Assembly (NCBI RefSeq): GCF_900141905.1
Contig: NZ_FQZF01000013.1
Coordinates: 87,081 to 151,080, forward strand
From: Muricoccus roseus
Lineage (GTDB): Bacteria > Pseudomonadota > Alphaproteobacteria > Acetobacterales > Acetobacteraceae
DNA: 64,000 nucleotides
Reading direction: 5' to 3'
Numbering within the stretch: the first letter of the stretch is position 1; each line of letters starts with the position of its first letter. The notes under the pieces were generated by a model. It did no database searches. It had not been told where the DNA came from and saw only the letters and a program-made list of their open reading frames with translations. Both the position numbers and the translations under genes were made by a program. Shown piece by piece: positions 8,242 through 16,411 of this stretch.

Positions 8242-8433
8242 TTACTTCTTTTTCGCGCCGCCCTTGTCGCGGTGGCCCTGTTGATCAACATCTCCGGGCT
8301 TGTGGTCGGGATGGTCGTGGTGCTCGCCGGGTACCTCTTTTGGGCCGGGCTTGTCGCGGTGGCCGTGCTGATCCACATCCCCTGGCTTGTGGTTAGGATG
8401 GTCGTGATGTTGGCCGGGTTTTTCTTGCGCCAT
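8242..8433 (-). CDS. Small His-rich repeat protein
   Basis: This 63-aa protein is made almost wholly of two 29-residue repeats carrying HHDHPDHKPGDVDQ and GHRDK cores. It is rich in His, Asp and Lys and has no membrane segment or signal peptide. A strong ribosome-binding site (AAAAGGAG) lies six bases before the ATG, which supports expression. The His/Asp repeats suggest metal binding or buffering and the neighbours (MgtC, CDF exporter) agree, but no known family was recognised and the function is inferred. Confidence 0.65.
   Translation of the reverse strand: MAQEKPGQHHDHPNHKPGDVDQHGHRDKPGPKEVPGEHHDHPDHKPGDVDQQGHRDKGGAKKK
8263..8421. repeat. 87-bp tandem repeat inside the His-rich gene
   Basis: Two copies begin at CTTGTCGCGGTGGCC (8263 and 8350), a period of 87 bp or 29 codons, with substitutions between copies. 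The tandem unit explains the two-repeat protein and implies an internal duplication. Confidence 0.75.
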
Positions 8434-8668
8434 AGTATTCTCCTTTTCTGAAGGCGGTCAGGAGGAATGCGCCAGTCGCGCGCTTGTTCCTCAAGCTTGA
8501 TTTGGGCAGCACCCCTGCAGCTTGGCCGGAGTGTCGAGCCCATCAGGAGGTTGTCCAGATTGTGTGGCCGAATGATGGGCATAACCTTGGCGCAGGCCGT
8601 GCCGCCCGCGCTTGCCGCGCACATCAAATGACGTGCGAGAGGCAGAAGGCTAGCATATAAACCCAGCT

Positions 8669-9136
8669 ATGATGTCATCAATGAACGTATGGGAGGTGCT
8701 GTCCCATGTGATCAGCCTTGTTGTCGCGTATGTGCTCGCGCTCCCAATCGGCTGGAACCGCGAACGCGAGGAACGCAGCGCCGGCATCCGCACCTTTCCG
8801 CTTGTTGCCATGGCCGCATGCGGCTTCGTGCTCGTCGCCATCGGCGTCCTCGGCGCAACTTCACCCGGCCAGGCGCGCATCCTGGAGGGACTGATCACCG
8901 GCGTTGGCTTCATCGGCGGCGGCGCGATCCTGAAGCACGGCACCCAGGCCTTGGGCACGGCGACGGCGGCAAGCCTGTGGGCGACCGGTGCGCTCGGGGC
9001 GGCGGTGGGCTATGGCCTTTACGATATCGCCGTGATCCTGAGTGCGACCACCTACGTGACGTTGCGCTATCTCGCGCCGCTCAAGGACGCCGCGCGTGAA
9101 ACAGATGCCAAAGATGATCGGCGAGATGCTCCATGA
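8669..9136 (+). CDS. MgtC/SapB-family membrane protein
   Basis: This 155-aa protein has four hydrophobic segments and the MgtC signature: PIGWNREREERSAGIRTFPLV, then GVGFIGGGAILK and ATAASLWATGALGAAVG. MgtC-like proteins are inner-membrane proteins tied to growth under magnesium limitation and to control of ATP synthase in some pathogens. Here it lies in a metal-related cargo block and runs opposite to its neighbours. Alternative ATGs at 8672 and 8681 are possible. Confidence 0.85.
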   Translation: MMSSMNVWEVLSHVISLVVAYVLALPIGWNREREERSAGIRTFPLVAMAACGFVLVAIGVLGATSPGQARILEGLITGVGFIGGGAILKHGTQALGTATAASLWATGALGAAVGYGLYDIAVILSATTYVTLRYLAPLKDAARETDAKDDRRDAP

Positions 9137-9166
9137 AGGGGCGATGCCGTCTTGGGTTCGTCCCGC

Positions 9167-9670
9167 TTAGAGAAGTCGCCGGGCGCGATCAATGATCCTC
9201 GGCAGGATCACGGGCGCGGCGATGAGGGCGAGGGCGCCGATCGCCCAGAGAACAATAATCGCCGGCTTCAGAACTACTCGCAGCAAAGCTATGGCCTGAC
9301 CCAAAAAACCGCTGACGTTGAGATTGTCAACGACGCTGCCGACTTCCTTGCCGGCTCCGGTCGCGGTTGCGAGGCCCTTCCCGCCGTCCACCAGGAGGCC
9401 GGCATTGGCCGCAACCCAGCCGAGGACGGGATCGACCAAAGCGTAACCAATCCACGCAAGCAGCGACCACACCGCCAGACCGGCGATCACGACGATCCAG
9501 GAGATCGGCCTCAACAGTCGCGGCACAGGATCAACGCCCGATGGGTTGCCTGGCCACCGCCTGGAAAATTGGTCCTCGCCATGACCGCCGCGAGGCCAGC
9601 GGCCATCCCGCCTATGTCCACCCATCTCTGTCTCCGTCGTCCGATTCGGGTGCGATCCGAAAGGATTCAT
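9167..9670 (-). CDS. Hypothetical membrane protein
   Basis: This 167-aa protein has a charged, Gly/Arg-rich N-terminal ~50 residues, then about three hydrophobic segments (around residues 58-78, 85-100 and 128-152). No family was recognised. It lies downstream of the CDF exporter on the same strand with a 157-bp gap. A later ATG at 9625 would trim 15 residues. Confidence 0.55.
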   Translation of the reverse strand: MNPFGSHPNRTTETEMGGHRRDGRWPRGGHGEDQFSRRWPGNPSGVDPVPRLLRPISWIVVIAGLAVWSLLAWIGYALVDPVLGWVAANAGLLVDGGKGLATATGAGKEVGSVVDNLNVSGFLGQAIALLRVVLKPAIIVLWAIGALALIAAPVILPRIIDRARRLL

Positions 9671-9827
9671 CGCTATTTATCGCAGATAGGTATTCTTACT
9701 GTTGGCAGCTAGAGCCAACGCCACATCCAACGAATATCGCACGTGCCGTGTCTCGAGTTGCGGCGCTTGGAATGAGTTGCATCGAGCTCATGCGGGCACT
9801 GCTTTCGAGTGCGCCTTACCACTGCCC

Positions 9828-10745
9828 TTATAGCCTCAACTCACCCTCGGCCTCGCGCAGGATCTGATCCTCGATCTGGATAGTCGCATGCGTCAGGCCA
9901 AAGCCCGTCTTCATCGCGTCCTGGGCGCTTAGAAGCGTCGCTTGCGCCTGGGCCATGTCGGCCACGACGAGGTGGCAACTAATGGCGTCAATGCCGGAGG
10001 TGATCGTCCAGACATGCAAATCGTGGACGGCGGTTACGCCAGGGAGGTCGAGCAGCTTTCGCTCCAGGAGCGCGATGTCGACTTCGGGCGGCGTGCCTTC
10101 CATGAGTATGTGGATTGCCTGCTTCAACAATATCCACGTGCGCGGAATGATGAAAAGCCCGATGCCGGCGCCGATGATCGGATCGGCCAGCGTCCAGCCG
10201 GTGAGCATGACGACGCCTGCGGCGACGATGACGCCGAGTGAGCCCAGCATGTCGCTGAGCACCTCGAAATAGGCGCCCTTTACATTCAGGCTTTCCGATG
10301 ACCCGGCGGACAGAAGCTTCATGCTGATCAGATTGACCGCGAGGCCGACCACAGCCACCGCCAGCATCGGGCCGCCCAGAATTTCCGGCGGGTTCAGGAA
10401 ACGCTTGTAGGCCTCGTAGAAAATGTAGATCGTCAGCAGCAGGAGAACGACGGCATTCGTCAGTGCCGACAGCACCTCCATGCGCACGTAGCCATAGGTC
10501 TTCTGCGGCGTCGCGGCCCGTTCCGCGAAACGGATAGCGATCAGCGCGAGGGCCAGGCCGCCCGCGTCCGTCAGCATGTGCGCTGCATCTGCCAGAAGCG
10601 CGAGGCTCCCCGTCCACAGGCCGCCGATCACCTCGACTGCCATGAACGTTGTGGTGAGAGCGAGCGCCCCCGTGAGCCTGCTCTTGTGCCGCCCCGCGGC
10701 GGTTCCGGAAGGAACTGCCGCCGCGTGTGAATGCCCTGCGCCCAT
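9828..10745 (-). CDS. CDF-family cation efflux protein (CzcD/ZitB-like)
   Basis: This 305-aa cation diffusion facilitator starts MGAGHSHAAAV with a His-containing N-terminus. Six membrane helices carry the two metal-binding motifs (LLADAAHMLTDAGG and FEVLSDMLGSLG). A cytoplasmic C-terminal ferredoxin-like domain (LPGVTAVHDLHVWTI) follows. These proton antiporters export Zn, Co or Cd. The ATG at 10745 is preferred over an upstream start that lacks family similarity. A zinc-ribbon protein gene lies 69 bp upstream on the same strand. Confidence 0.9.
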   Translation of the reverse strand: MGAGHSHAAAVPSGTAAGRHKSRLTGALALTTTFMAVEVIGGLWTGSLALLADAAHMLTDAGGLALALIAIRFAERAATPQKTYGYVRMEVLSALTNAVVLLLLTIYIFYEAYKRFLNPPEILGGPMLAVAVVGLAVNLISMKLLSAGSSESLNVKGAYFEVLSDMLGSLGVIVAAGVVMLTGWTLADPIIGAGIGLFIIPRTWILLKQAIHILMEGTPPEVDIALLERKLLDLPGVTAVHDLHVWTITSGIDAISCHLVVADMAQAQATLLSAQDAMKTGFGLTHATIQIEDQILREAEGELRL

Positions 10746-10814
10746 TGTCAAACCACAGTCATTCCATTGGCGCTGCGCCGCCAAGGCCGATCCCAAATCA
10801 TGGAGCAAACCTCG

Positions 10815-11177
10815 TCAGTCGAATAACCGCCCCAGGAACGATCCGTGCCTGCGACTTTGACCGTGGCCGCCTCCGTGTCCACCACCGTGCCCCGAACCAT
10901 GACCGCTATCGTAGCTACCTTGGGACGGATAAGATTGCCCCCGTTGCGGCGCTGGTTGCGGCGTATAGGGCTGTGTCTGTGAGGTTTGAGTCTCTTCGCT
11001 TGCGCTGCGCTCGATGATTTTGTCCAGCTCACCGCGATCCAGCCAGACGCCCCGACACTTGGGACAATAGTCGATCTCGATGCCTTGGCGCTCGCTCATG
11101 ACCAGATCGACTTTGCAGGCGGGGCAAAGAAGCCCATGACCTTTGTCATCAGCTGCGGTATTTGCGATGTCTACCAT
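10815..11177 (-). CDS. Zinc-ribbon (TFIIB-type) protein with His/Gly-rich tail
   Basis: This 120-aa protein has two CxxC pairs (LLCPACKVDLV and IDYCPKCRGVWLDRGELDKII), the zf-TFIIB signature. A low-complexity tail with repeated GHGGGHGGGHG and an FLGRLFD end follows. The ribosome-binding site AGGAGAG is strong. The zinc ribbon and His-rich tail suggest metal handling alongside the CDF exporter. The exact role is unknown. Confidence 0.75.
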   Translation of the reverse strand: MVDIANTAADDKGHGLLCPACKVDLVMSERQGIEIDYCPKCRGVWLDRGELDKIIERSASEETQTSQTQPYTPQPAPQRGQSYPSQGSYDSGHGSGHGGGHGGGHGQSRRHGSFLGRLFD

Positions 11178-11243
11178 TTCTCTCTCCTAAGTTTCGAAGC
11201 GAAGCCGCGACCCCAGAGGGCCTTCGAACTTTCTATATCGTAT

Positions 11244-11258
11244 CTCTAGTCGCTAGAG
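11244..11258. promoter_or_regulatory. Palindrome upstream of the metal cargo
   Basis: CTCTAG and CTAGAG form a perfect 6-bp inverted repeat around TCG in an AT-rich stretch ~70 bp upstream of the zinc-ribbon gene. It may be an operator for the zinc-ribbon/CDF unit. The regulator is not evident. Confidence 0.4.
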
Positions 11259-11317
11259 GTTCAAGGCTTAGGTATATTTATATTTTCGAGGGTGCCTCAC
11301 TTGTCGCCCTTTCCGGG

Positions 11318-13081
11318 CTACAGCCCGAGTGATCTCTTTCGTCCGAAGCCCCACTCGATGCCACCACCATCTTTGGCGACGCCGGCGACGCGGCGGCCGA
11401 GTTGCTTCTCCAGCGGCGGCGACCACGGCACAAGCTGGAAGCCGAGCCCGTTGTCAATCATTGCGAAGCGGCCTGACGAGAGCGTCAGACGTTGGCGGTA
11501 AGTCCCGGTGATATGCTCGCCGGCCGCCGACTGGTTGTGAGGCAATTCCATCTCGGCCGAGAGCTTGGCCCCGACCGCATCCAGCTCGCGCCGCCGCAGC
11601 GTGTTGAGCAGGTCGCGTTGAAGGATGATGCGCTGCCCCTGTCGACGGGCGAGCCCTTCCTCGGCGAGATGCTCGGCGCGGGCCGTCATCGCGTCCCGCA
11701 CCTCGCGCCCGAAACCGCCCATGGAAAGCGGTGTCGGCTCGCGCTCCACCAGCCGGTGATCGAGCCAGGTCGCGCCGGGCGCCGTCACTTGGGCGACAAG
11801 GTCGATGTCCGAACGTCCGGCCAGCACAAGCGTCGGTCGGCCATCGTCGGGGCCGCCGAAGCGGCGCACTTCCACGATGCCGCCGATCGCAGGCGCATGC
11901 TCGAAGGCTTCGACACCGCGGAACCGGACATGGTGGGCGCGGCCGTCGGTGCCGTCGATCACCGCATATGCTTCGCCCGTCAGCTCGTCGTGCAGCCCAC
12001 GATCGACCAGCCGCCCGATGATCGGCGCCTGTCCGCTGCCGCCTTCGATGACATAGTCGGCGACAGCGCGATCCTCACCACGCTCGGCGAAGGCCCGGTG
12101 CATGGTCTTGATGATGTCCCCGCGAAGCCCGAGGTCGCGCAAGTGGCGTTCGGCGTCGAGGCCGACCATCCACTCGCCGGGCCTGGCGGATGACGCGAGG
12201 CCCATCTTCTCCAGGTGCTGGAGCCGGCCGATCATGAGCCGGCGGGTCTGGGGATCACCGGCACCGGATTGCTCGGGACGAAGATCGATGAAGCCGGTCT
12301 CGTCGGCGGCTATGCGAATCTCGACATCGAGGCGAGTCCAGCGCTCGGCCGTCATTTCGCGCTCGAGCGCCGTCTTGATCTCGTGCTCCGGCTTCGGGCC
12401 GAGTTCGATCGACACGAGATCCTCGGCCCGGGATCGCAAGCCGCGGCTGATGTAGTCGCGTGAGATGACGAGGTCGGCGCCCTGGGCGTCAACGCCTCGC
12501 ACCAGCAGGTGGACGTGGGGATTGTCGGTGTTCCAGTGATCGACCGCGACCCAGTCGAGCCGGGTCCCGAGGTCGGCTTCCATTTGGCGCGCGAGGTCGC
12601 GCGTGAAGGCGCGCAGATCCGTCATCTCGCCGGCGTCCTCGGGCGAGATGATGAAGCGGAAATGGTGCCGGTCGTCCTTCGAGCGCGCGGCGAAACCAGC
12701 GTCATCGGCGCGGTCGCTGTCGGCATCGAACATCACGGCCTTTTCACCGTCGCGCGTGACGCTGTCGCGCTTGAGATAAGAGAGGTGGGCATTGAGCGGC
12801 GCAGACCGAAAGGCCCGGCCCTGGTGGCGGGCGATCCGCGCCTTGACGACGACGCGGCGCGACGAGCTGAAAAGCCGCGCGCGGCTGAAGGCAATCCGTC
12901 CGCGCCCGAAGCTCGAACGGCCATAGCCGGACGCCTTTCGGCTCGGACCGCCGCCGGTGCCGACATGCCCCGAGCGCTTGGCGGCGCGCAGGACCTGGTT
13001 GATGAAGCTCTTGGGTTTCGGCGCCCGCGTCGAACCGATGCGGCCGGGCCGGACCCGGAAGTCGCTGTCGCCCTCGCTCAT
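11318..13081 (-). CDS. Relaxase/mobilisation nuclease (VirD2/TraI-like, DUF3363)
   Basis: This 587-aa protein carries the MOB_P-type relaxase core: an N-terminal basic region, catalytic-region sequence FIISPEDAGEMTDLRAF, and the metal-binding HUH-like motif VDHWNTDNPHVHLLVRG near residue 180. A long DUF3363-type C-terminal region follows. The relaxase nicks oriT, stays covalently bound to the 5' end and is carried into the recipient. The ATG at 13081 (MSEGDSDFRVRPGRIG) is chosen; an upstream start at 13102 is possible. A ~250-bp gene-free stretch with inverted repeats precedes it. Confidence 0.93.
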   Translation of the reverse strand: MSEGDSDFRVRPGRIGSTRAPKPKSFINQVLRAAKRSGHVGTGGGPSRKASGYGRSSFGRGRIAFSRARLFSSSRRVVVKARIARHQGRAFRSAPLNAHLSYLKRDSVTRDGEKAVMFDADSDRADDAGFAARSKDDRHHFRFIISPEDAGEMTDLRAFTRDLARQMEADLGTRLDWVAVDHWNTDNPHVHLLVRGVDAQGADLVISRDYISRGLRSRAEDLVSIELGPKPEHEIKTALEREMTAERWTRLDVEIRIAADETGFIDLRPEQSGAGDPQTRRLMIGRLQHLEKMGLASSARPGEWMVGLDAERHLRDLGLRGDIIKTMHRAFAERGEDRAVADYVIEGGSGQAPIIGRLVDRGLHDELTGEAYAVIDGTDGRAHHVRFRGVEAFEHAPAIGGIVEVRRFGGPDDGRPTLVLAGRSDIDLVAQVTAPGATWLDHRLVEREPTPLSMGGFGREVRDAMTARAEHLAEEGLARRQGQRIILQRDLLNTLRRRELDAVGAKLSAEMELPHNQSAAGEHITGTYRQRLTLSSGRFAMIDNGLGFQLVPWSPPLEKQLGRRVAGVAKDGGGIEWGFGRKRSLGL

Positions 13082-13328
13082 CGCCGGCCTCCGGCGGGCC
13101 AAACGCGGGACAGTGCCGGCAATGTCCTTGAAATGACTTGGATAAAAGCCGGAACCGGCACTGCCGCCGACCGACCGGCACGTGAAAAGTCATGCGAAAG
13201 CAATGGCTTGCACGCGAGTGGCGAGCCGCTTTTATCTCGCCGTCTGTTGGTCGTGTCTGCTTCGCTCCAGCCGCCCCATGCCGCCTCTTTCCGGGAGCTC
13301 GCTAGACCGCGCCGGAGTGCGATTCTAG
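13082..13328. other. Gene-free stretch upstream of the relaxase, oriT candidate
   Basis: This 247-bp gap between the relaxase and transglycosylase genes has several inverted repeats, such as GTGCCGG...CCGGCAC between about 13111 and 13163, and an AT-rich patch around 13133-13150. Origins of transfer often lie just upstream of the relaxase gene. No RP4-type nic consensus was found, so the assignment is tentative. Confidence 0.35.
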
Positions 13329-14093
13329 TCATGGGCGCCCCCCATCATCGGCGCGGGTCACGAAGATGCCTGCCGTTTGCGTCGAACCGGCGATCGGGGG
13401 CTGCTGCGGATCTGCCGTTCGGCTGCCGTACCTTTGGCGCTCGGGCTGCGATCGTTCTGCTGCAACGCTGCCGTCGGAGCGCGCGACGAACAACGGAGAC
13501 CGAGTCCAGGCGAGCGGGTCGACGGTCGCGACAGCGACGCCGGCAGCGAGCGGCTCACTGCCGATCAACGGCGCGATTGCGGCCACGTAGGCGATGGTCT
13601 CGGCGGGCAGCGCGCGGCCAGCCGAGAGATAGTCATCGTAGCGCCCGGGGCCGGCATTGTAGGCCGCGAGGAAGCCCGGCGCGCCGTAGCGATCGTGCAT
13701 TTCGCGCAGATAGGCTGCACCAGCGAGGATGTTGTCGCGCGGGTCAAAGGGATCGGCGCCCAGCCCGTGGCGCGCCCGCAGATAAGCCCAGGTCGCGGGC
13801 ATGATCTGCATGAGTCCCATCGCGCCTTTGGGCGAGACCGCGCGGACACGACCGCCGCTCTCGACGCGCATGACTGCCCAGATCCAGCCCTCGGGAATGC
13901 CGAACCGCTGCGCTGCCTCGGCGACCGCTCGTGTGTAGGGCGAGCCTGCCGCGGGTCGCTCGATGACCGAGGTCTGCGCCAGAGACGGCGCGGGCATCGC
14001 GCCGACAAAGGCCAGGCCGGAAAGGAGAAGGAAGGGCAGTCGGCGGGCGGCCCCTTTCGCTCCGGCAGCGGGCTGGCGATGGGAGACGCGCAT
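13329..14093 (-). CDS. Lytic transglycosylase of the conjugation system (VirB1-like)
   Basis: This 254-aa protein has an N-terminal signal peptide (about residues 18-40, ending PSLAQ) and an SLT/goose-lysozyme-like domain: catalytic Glu in MRVESGG, then SPKGAMGLMQIMPATW and AAYNAGPGRYDDY. It cleaves peptidoglycan locally so that the secretion channel can cross the cell wall. It follows the DUF736 gene by three bases, in the same operon as traF. Confidence 0.9.
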   Translation of the reverse strand: MRVSHRQPAAGAKGAARRLPFLLLSGLAFVGAMPAPSLAQTSVIERPAAGSPYTRAVAEAAQRFGIPEGWIWAVMRVESGGRVRAVSPKGAMGLMQIMPATWAYLRARHGLGADPFDPRDNILAGAAYLREMHDRYGAPGFLAAYNAGPGRYDDYLSAGRALPAETIAYVAAIAPLIGSEPLAAGVAVATVDPLAWTRSPLFVARSDGSVAAERSQPERQRYGSRTADPQQPPIAGSTQTAGIFVTRADDGGRP

Positions 14094-14096
14094 CGG

Positions 14097-14435
14097 TCAG
14101 TCCCGCTCGCTACGCTTGGTCGGCCGGTTCCAGTAGAGACCCCATGCTGACTTGTCGTCGGCCGACTGGAACAGGTTGGCCCGGATCGGCTGTGCGAAGG
14201 TCGGATCGTCGAGCTGCAACGACACATATTCGCCGGCCTTCTCGCCGGTGCGCTTCCATCCCGCGCCCACTTCCGGCCCATCGGAGTCGTCGCCGAGGTG
14301 AACGCGATAGTCGGGCGCATTCTCGGCGTCGGAGTGCTCCGCCGGCACGAGCACCAGAGCGGCGTCGAGGGCGAGCGTGCGAATGCGGCCGCCATAGCCG
14401 CTCTTGGTGCGGGTGAATTCTCCGATCAGGCTCAT
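14097..14435 (-). CDS. DUF736 family protein (first copy)
   Basis: This 112-aa protein begins MSLIGEFTRTKSGYGGRIRT and ends with LFQSADDKSAWGLYWNRP, matching DUF736, a small family almost confined to alphaproteobacterial ICEs and plasmids. Its biochemical function is unknown. The ATG overlaps the traF stop by four bases. A second, diverged DUF736 gene lies at 19617-19943. Confidence 0.85.
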   Translation of the reverse strand: MSLIGEFTRTKSGYGGRIRTLALDAALVLVPAEHSDAENAPDYRVHLGDDSDGPEVGAGWKRTGEKAGEYVSLQLDDPTFAQPIRANLFQSADDKSAWGLYWNRPTKRSERD

Positions 14436-15028
14436 GGCAACCTCCTTGGCGATGCGGTGGAACGGGTCATGGCGGCGCCGTCTACCCAAGTCGGCGCGCG
14501 CCAGACGAAGCGACCGTCGCCGTCTTCGTCGGTGTAGAGAGGGGTGGCACGGCCGATCACGGTAGTGACGGCGAGAGGCCCGAAGTAGCGGCCGTCCAGG
14601 CTGTCCCGGACGCCGATGTTCATGAGGAAGAGTTCGCTCGCGCCGATCCGGTGGCAGCCGCTCCAGATTGGCAGCGTGCGTCCCAGACGGTCGCGGTCGA
14701 GCGCATTGCCGACGGTGGTTCCGTCGACGGTGATGTCAGCGCCCGAACGGCAGACCGTTTGCCCGGGAAGTGCAGCAACGCGCTTCAAGAGCGGCACGCC
14801 GCGTGGCAGATAACTCCGGTCTGCGAGGAAGGCGGCAAGCGGCTCCGGCGCATTGACCGCGACAAGGTCGGTGACCTCGAGCGGTGTCGCCGGGCTGATC
14901 TGATAGAGGCCGACCGGCACACTGGCCGATGCGTTCCAGACGAGCCGCGGTGCAACGTGCACCATCGCCAGCGTGATCAGCAGGAGCGCGGCGCCCGTGG
15001 CCGTCAGCAGGTAGCCGGCGCGCGTCAT
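14432..15028 (-). CDS. traF: TraF-like S26 peptidase
   Basis: This 198-aa protein has an N-terminal membrane anchor (about residues 8-28) and the S26 signal-peptidase motifs: the Ser region ASASVPVGLYQI and the Lys general-base region PLLKRVAALPGQTV, then DSLDGRYFGPL. In RP4, TraF matures and cyclises the TrbC pilin, and a TrbC-type pilin is encoded at 507-839. It overlaps both flanking genes by four bases. Confidence 0.9.
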   Translation of the reverse strand: MTRAGYLLTATGAALLLITLAMVHVAPRLVWNASASVPVGLYQISPATPLEVTDLVAVNAPEPLAAFLADRSYLPRGVPLLKRVAALPGQTVCRSGADITVDGTTVGNALDRDRLGRTLPIWSGCHRIGASELFLMNIGVRDSLDGRYFGPLAVTTVIGRATPLYTDEDGDGRFVWRAPTWVDGAAMTRSTASPRRLP

Positions 15029-15540
15029 GGCTCGGCCCTCTGTCGCAAGCGCCAGGCGCGGTGCTGCTGTCGCGAGTAGGATCGCGGGGCGTCCCCGGCG
15101 GCGAGCCGGTTATGGACATGGCGCCAATAGTCAGGCGCAGCTTCGGCGGGATCGATGTCGAGCGCTTCGATCGCGTCGATCAGAAGCAGCACGCATTCGA
15201 CGCTCGGCCAGCCGCTCGTTTGCAGCAGGATTTCACCACCGGGTCGCACCGAGGGTAGCGTCTGATAGCCGTCGCCTGCGCGGACGGCGCGCAGGATGTC
15301 GATGCGCGAAACGACGGTGCCAAAGCCATTCGATGCCCAGCGGACGAAGGCGAAGACCGCCCCGGCGGGGAAGCTGAGGACGCGGCGCCGTCGGTCGAGG
15401 ATCTGTTCGTGGACCGCATGGCCGAAGCGGATCCAGTGCTCGATCTGCTTCTCGCGCCAAACCAGTTCGACTTCGGTGAGCCGACCGGGAGGTGATGACG
15501 GCCGAACGCCCGCTGCGCCATGAATTGCCGGAGCGCTCAT
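15025..15540 (-). CDS. DUF2840 family protein
   Basis: This 171-aa protein starts MSAPAIHGAAGVRPSS and contains LTEVELVWREKQIEHWIRFG and WASNGFGTVVSRIDILRA, typical of DUF2840 proteins found between parA and traF in this ICE family. No catalytic motif or membrane segment is evident. Its conserved place in the operon suggests a transfer or maintenance role, which is an inference. Confidence 0.8.
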   Translation of the reverse strand: MSAPAIHGAAGVRPSSPPGRLTEVELVWREKQIEHWIRFGHAVHEQILDRRRRVLSFPAGAVFAFVRWASNGFGTVVSRIDILRAVRAGDGYQTLPSVRPGGEILLQTSGWPSVECVLLLIDAIEALDIDPAEAAPDYWRHVHNRLAAGDAPRSYSRQQHRAWRLRQRAEP

Positions 15541-15776
15541 GGCGCGTCTCCCTCGGCAGGAAAGGCGCCCGCGAGGAGCTCGCGCAGCATGTCGGCGACA
15601 GTCTGGCCGCGCTGGAACGCAGTGACCTTGATACGGCCGCGCAGCTCCGGCGTGACGTCGATCGTGAGGCGCGCAGTGTAGGCGGTGGGGTCGGCTCTGG
15701 GGCCGCGCGGACCGTCGGCGGCCTTGATCCAGGTGTCCGGGTCGCCGGGCCGCGCGGCGAAGCTGCGCCTGGTCAT
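15537..15776 (-). CDS. Small ribbon-helix-helix protein downstream of parA
   Basis: This 79-aa protein has the C-terminal stretch YTARLTIDVTPELRGRIKVT followed by a helix, which fits a ribbon-helix-helix DNA-binding fold. Its position directly after parA, with four-base overlaps on both sides, suggests a centromere-binding or regulatory partner of ParA, as with ParG/CopG-like partners. That role is inferred. Confidence 0.75.
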   Translation of the reverse strand: MTRRSFAARPGDPDTWIKAADGPRGPRADPTAYTARLTIDVTPELRGRIKVTAFQRGQTVADMLRELLAGAFPAEGDAP

Positions 15777-16411
15777 GGTGCGAGCCTTCCAACTTCGGCG
15801 CAGAGCGCTGCGATCTCGCGCGTGCCGGCACGCTGGCCATCGAGCTCCGAGATCAGGCGGCCGGATCGCGCGGCATCCGCGAAGCCGACGCGTTGGCCTA
15901 TCGCGCTCGCCAGCACCGGCGGATCGTGTTCGGCGAGCGCCTTGGCGGTCTCGCGTGCGATGATGGTGCGCGCGCCACAGCGGTTGAGTACGAACCGGGC
16001 GACAAGCGACGGGCGGAACAGGCGTGCTTCGCGGAGCAGTGCCAGCATTTCGGCCGACGCCCATCCGTCGAAGGGCGACGGCTGAACCGGGATGAGGACG
16101 AGATCGGCGGCGAGCAGGGCCGAGCGCATGAGGCCGGCGACCCGCGGGGGACCATCGATCACCACATGATCGGCGCCGCGCGCCAGTTCGGGCGCTTCGC
16201 GGTGCAAGGTGTCGCGCGCCAGCCCGATGACGGCGAAGCGGCGGGGCAGGCCTTCACGGGCGCGGGCTTCGGACCAGTCGAGTGAAGAACCCTGCGGATC
16301 GGCGTCGATGAACATGACGCGCTTGTCGCGGTTGGCCCATTCGCCGGCGAGATGGAGCGCGAGCGTCGTCTTGCCGACGCCGCCTTTCTGGTTGAGCAAC
16401 GCGACGATCAT
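15773..16411 (-). CDS. parA: ParA-family partition ATPase
   Basis: This 212-aa short-form ParA has the deviant Walker A KGGVGKTT at residues 9-16, FIDADPQGSSLDWS and VVIDGPPRV. Such proteins segregate plasmids and help keep excised ICEs. It sits between repA and the ribbon-helix-helix gene with four-base overlaps. A separate ParB-like gene lies far away at 29943-32087. Confidence 0.93.
   Translation of the reverse strand: MIVALLNQKGGVGKTTLALHLAGEWANRDKRVMFIDADPQGSSLDWSEARAREGLPRRFAVIGLARDTLHREAPELARGADHVVIDGPPRVAGLMRSALLAADLVLIPVQPSPFDGWASAEMLALLREARLFRPSLVARFVLNRCGARTIIARETAKALAEHDPPVLASAIGQRVGFADAARSGRLISELDGQRAGTREIAALCAEVGRLAP

Noticed and set aside
8143..8451. Plus-strand hydrophobic open frame
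   Set aside because: It mirrors the His-rich repeat gene on the other strand; that one has the ribosome-binding site and a sensible composition.
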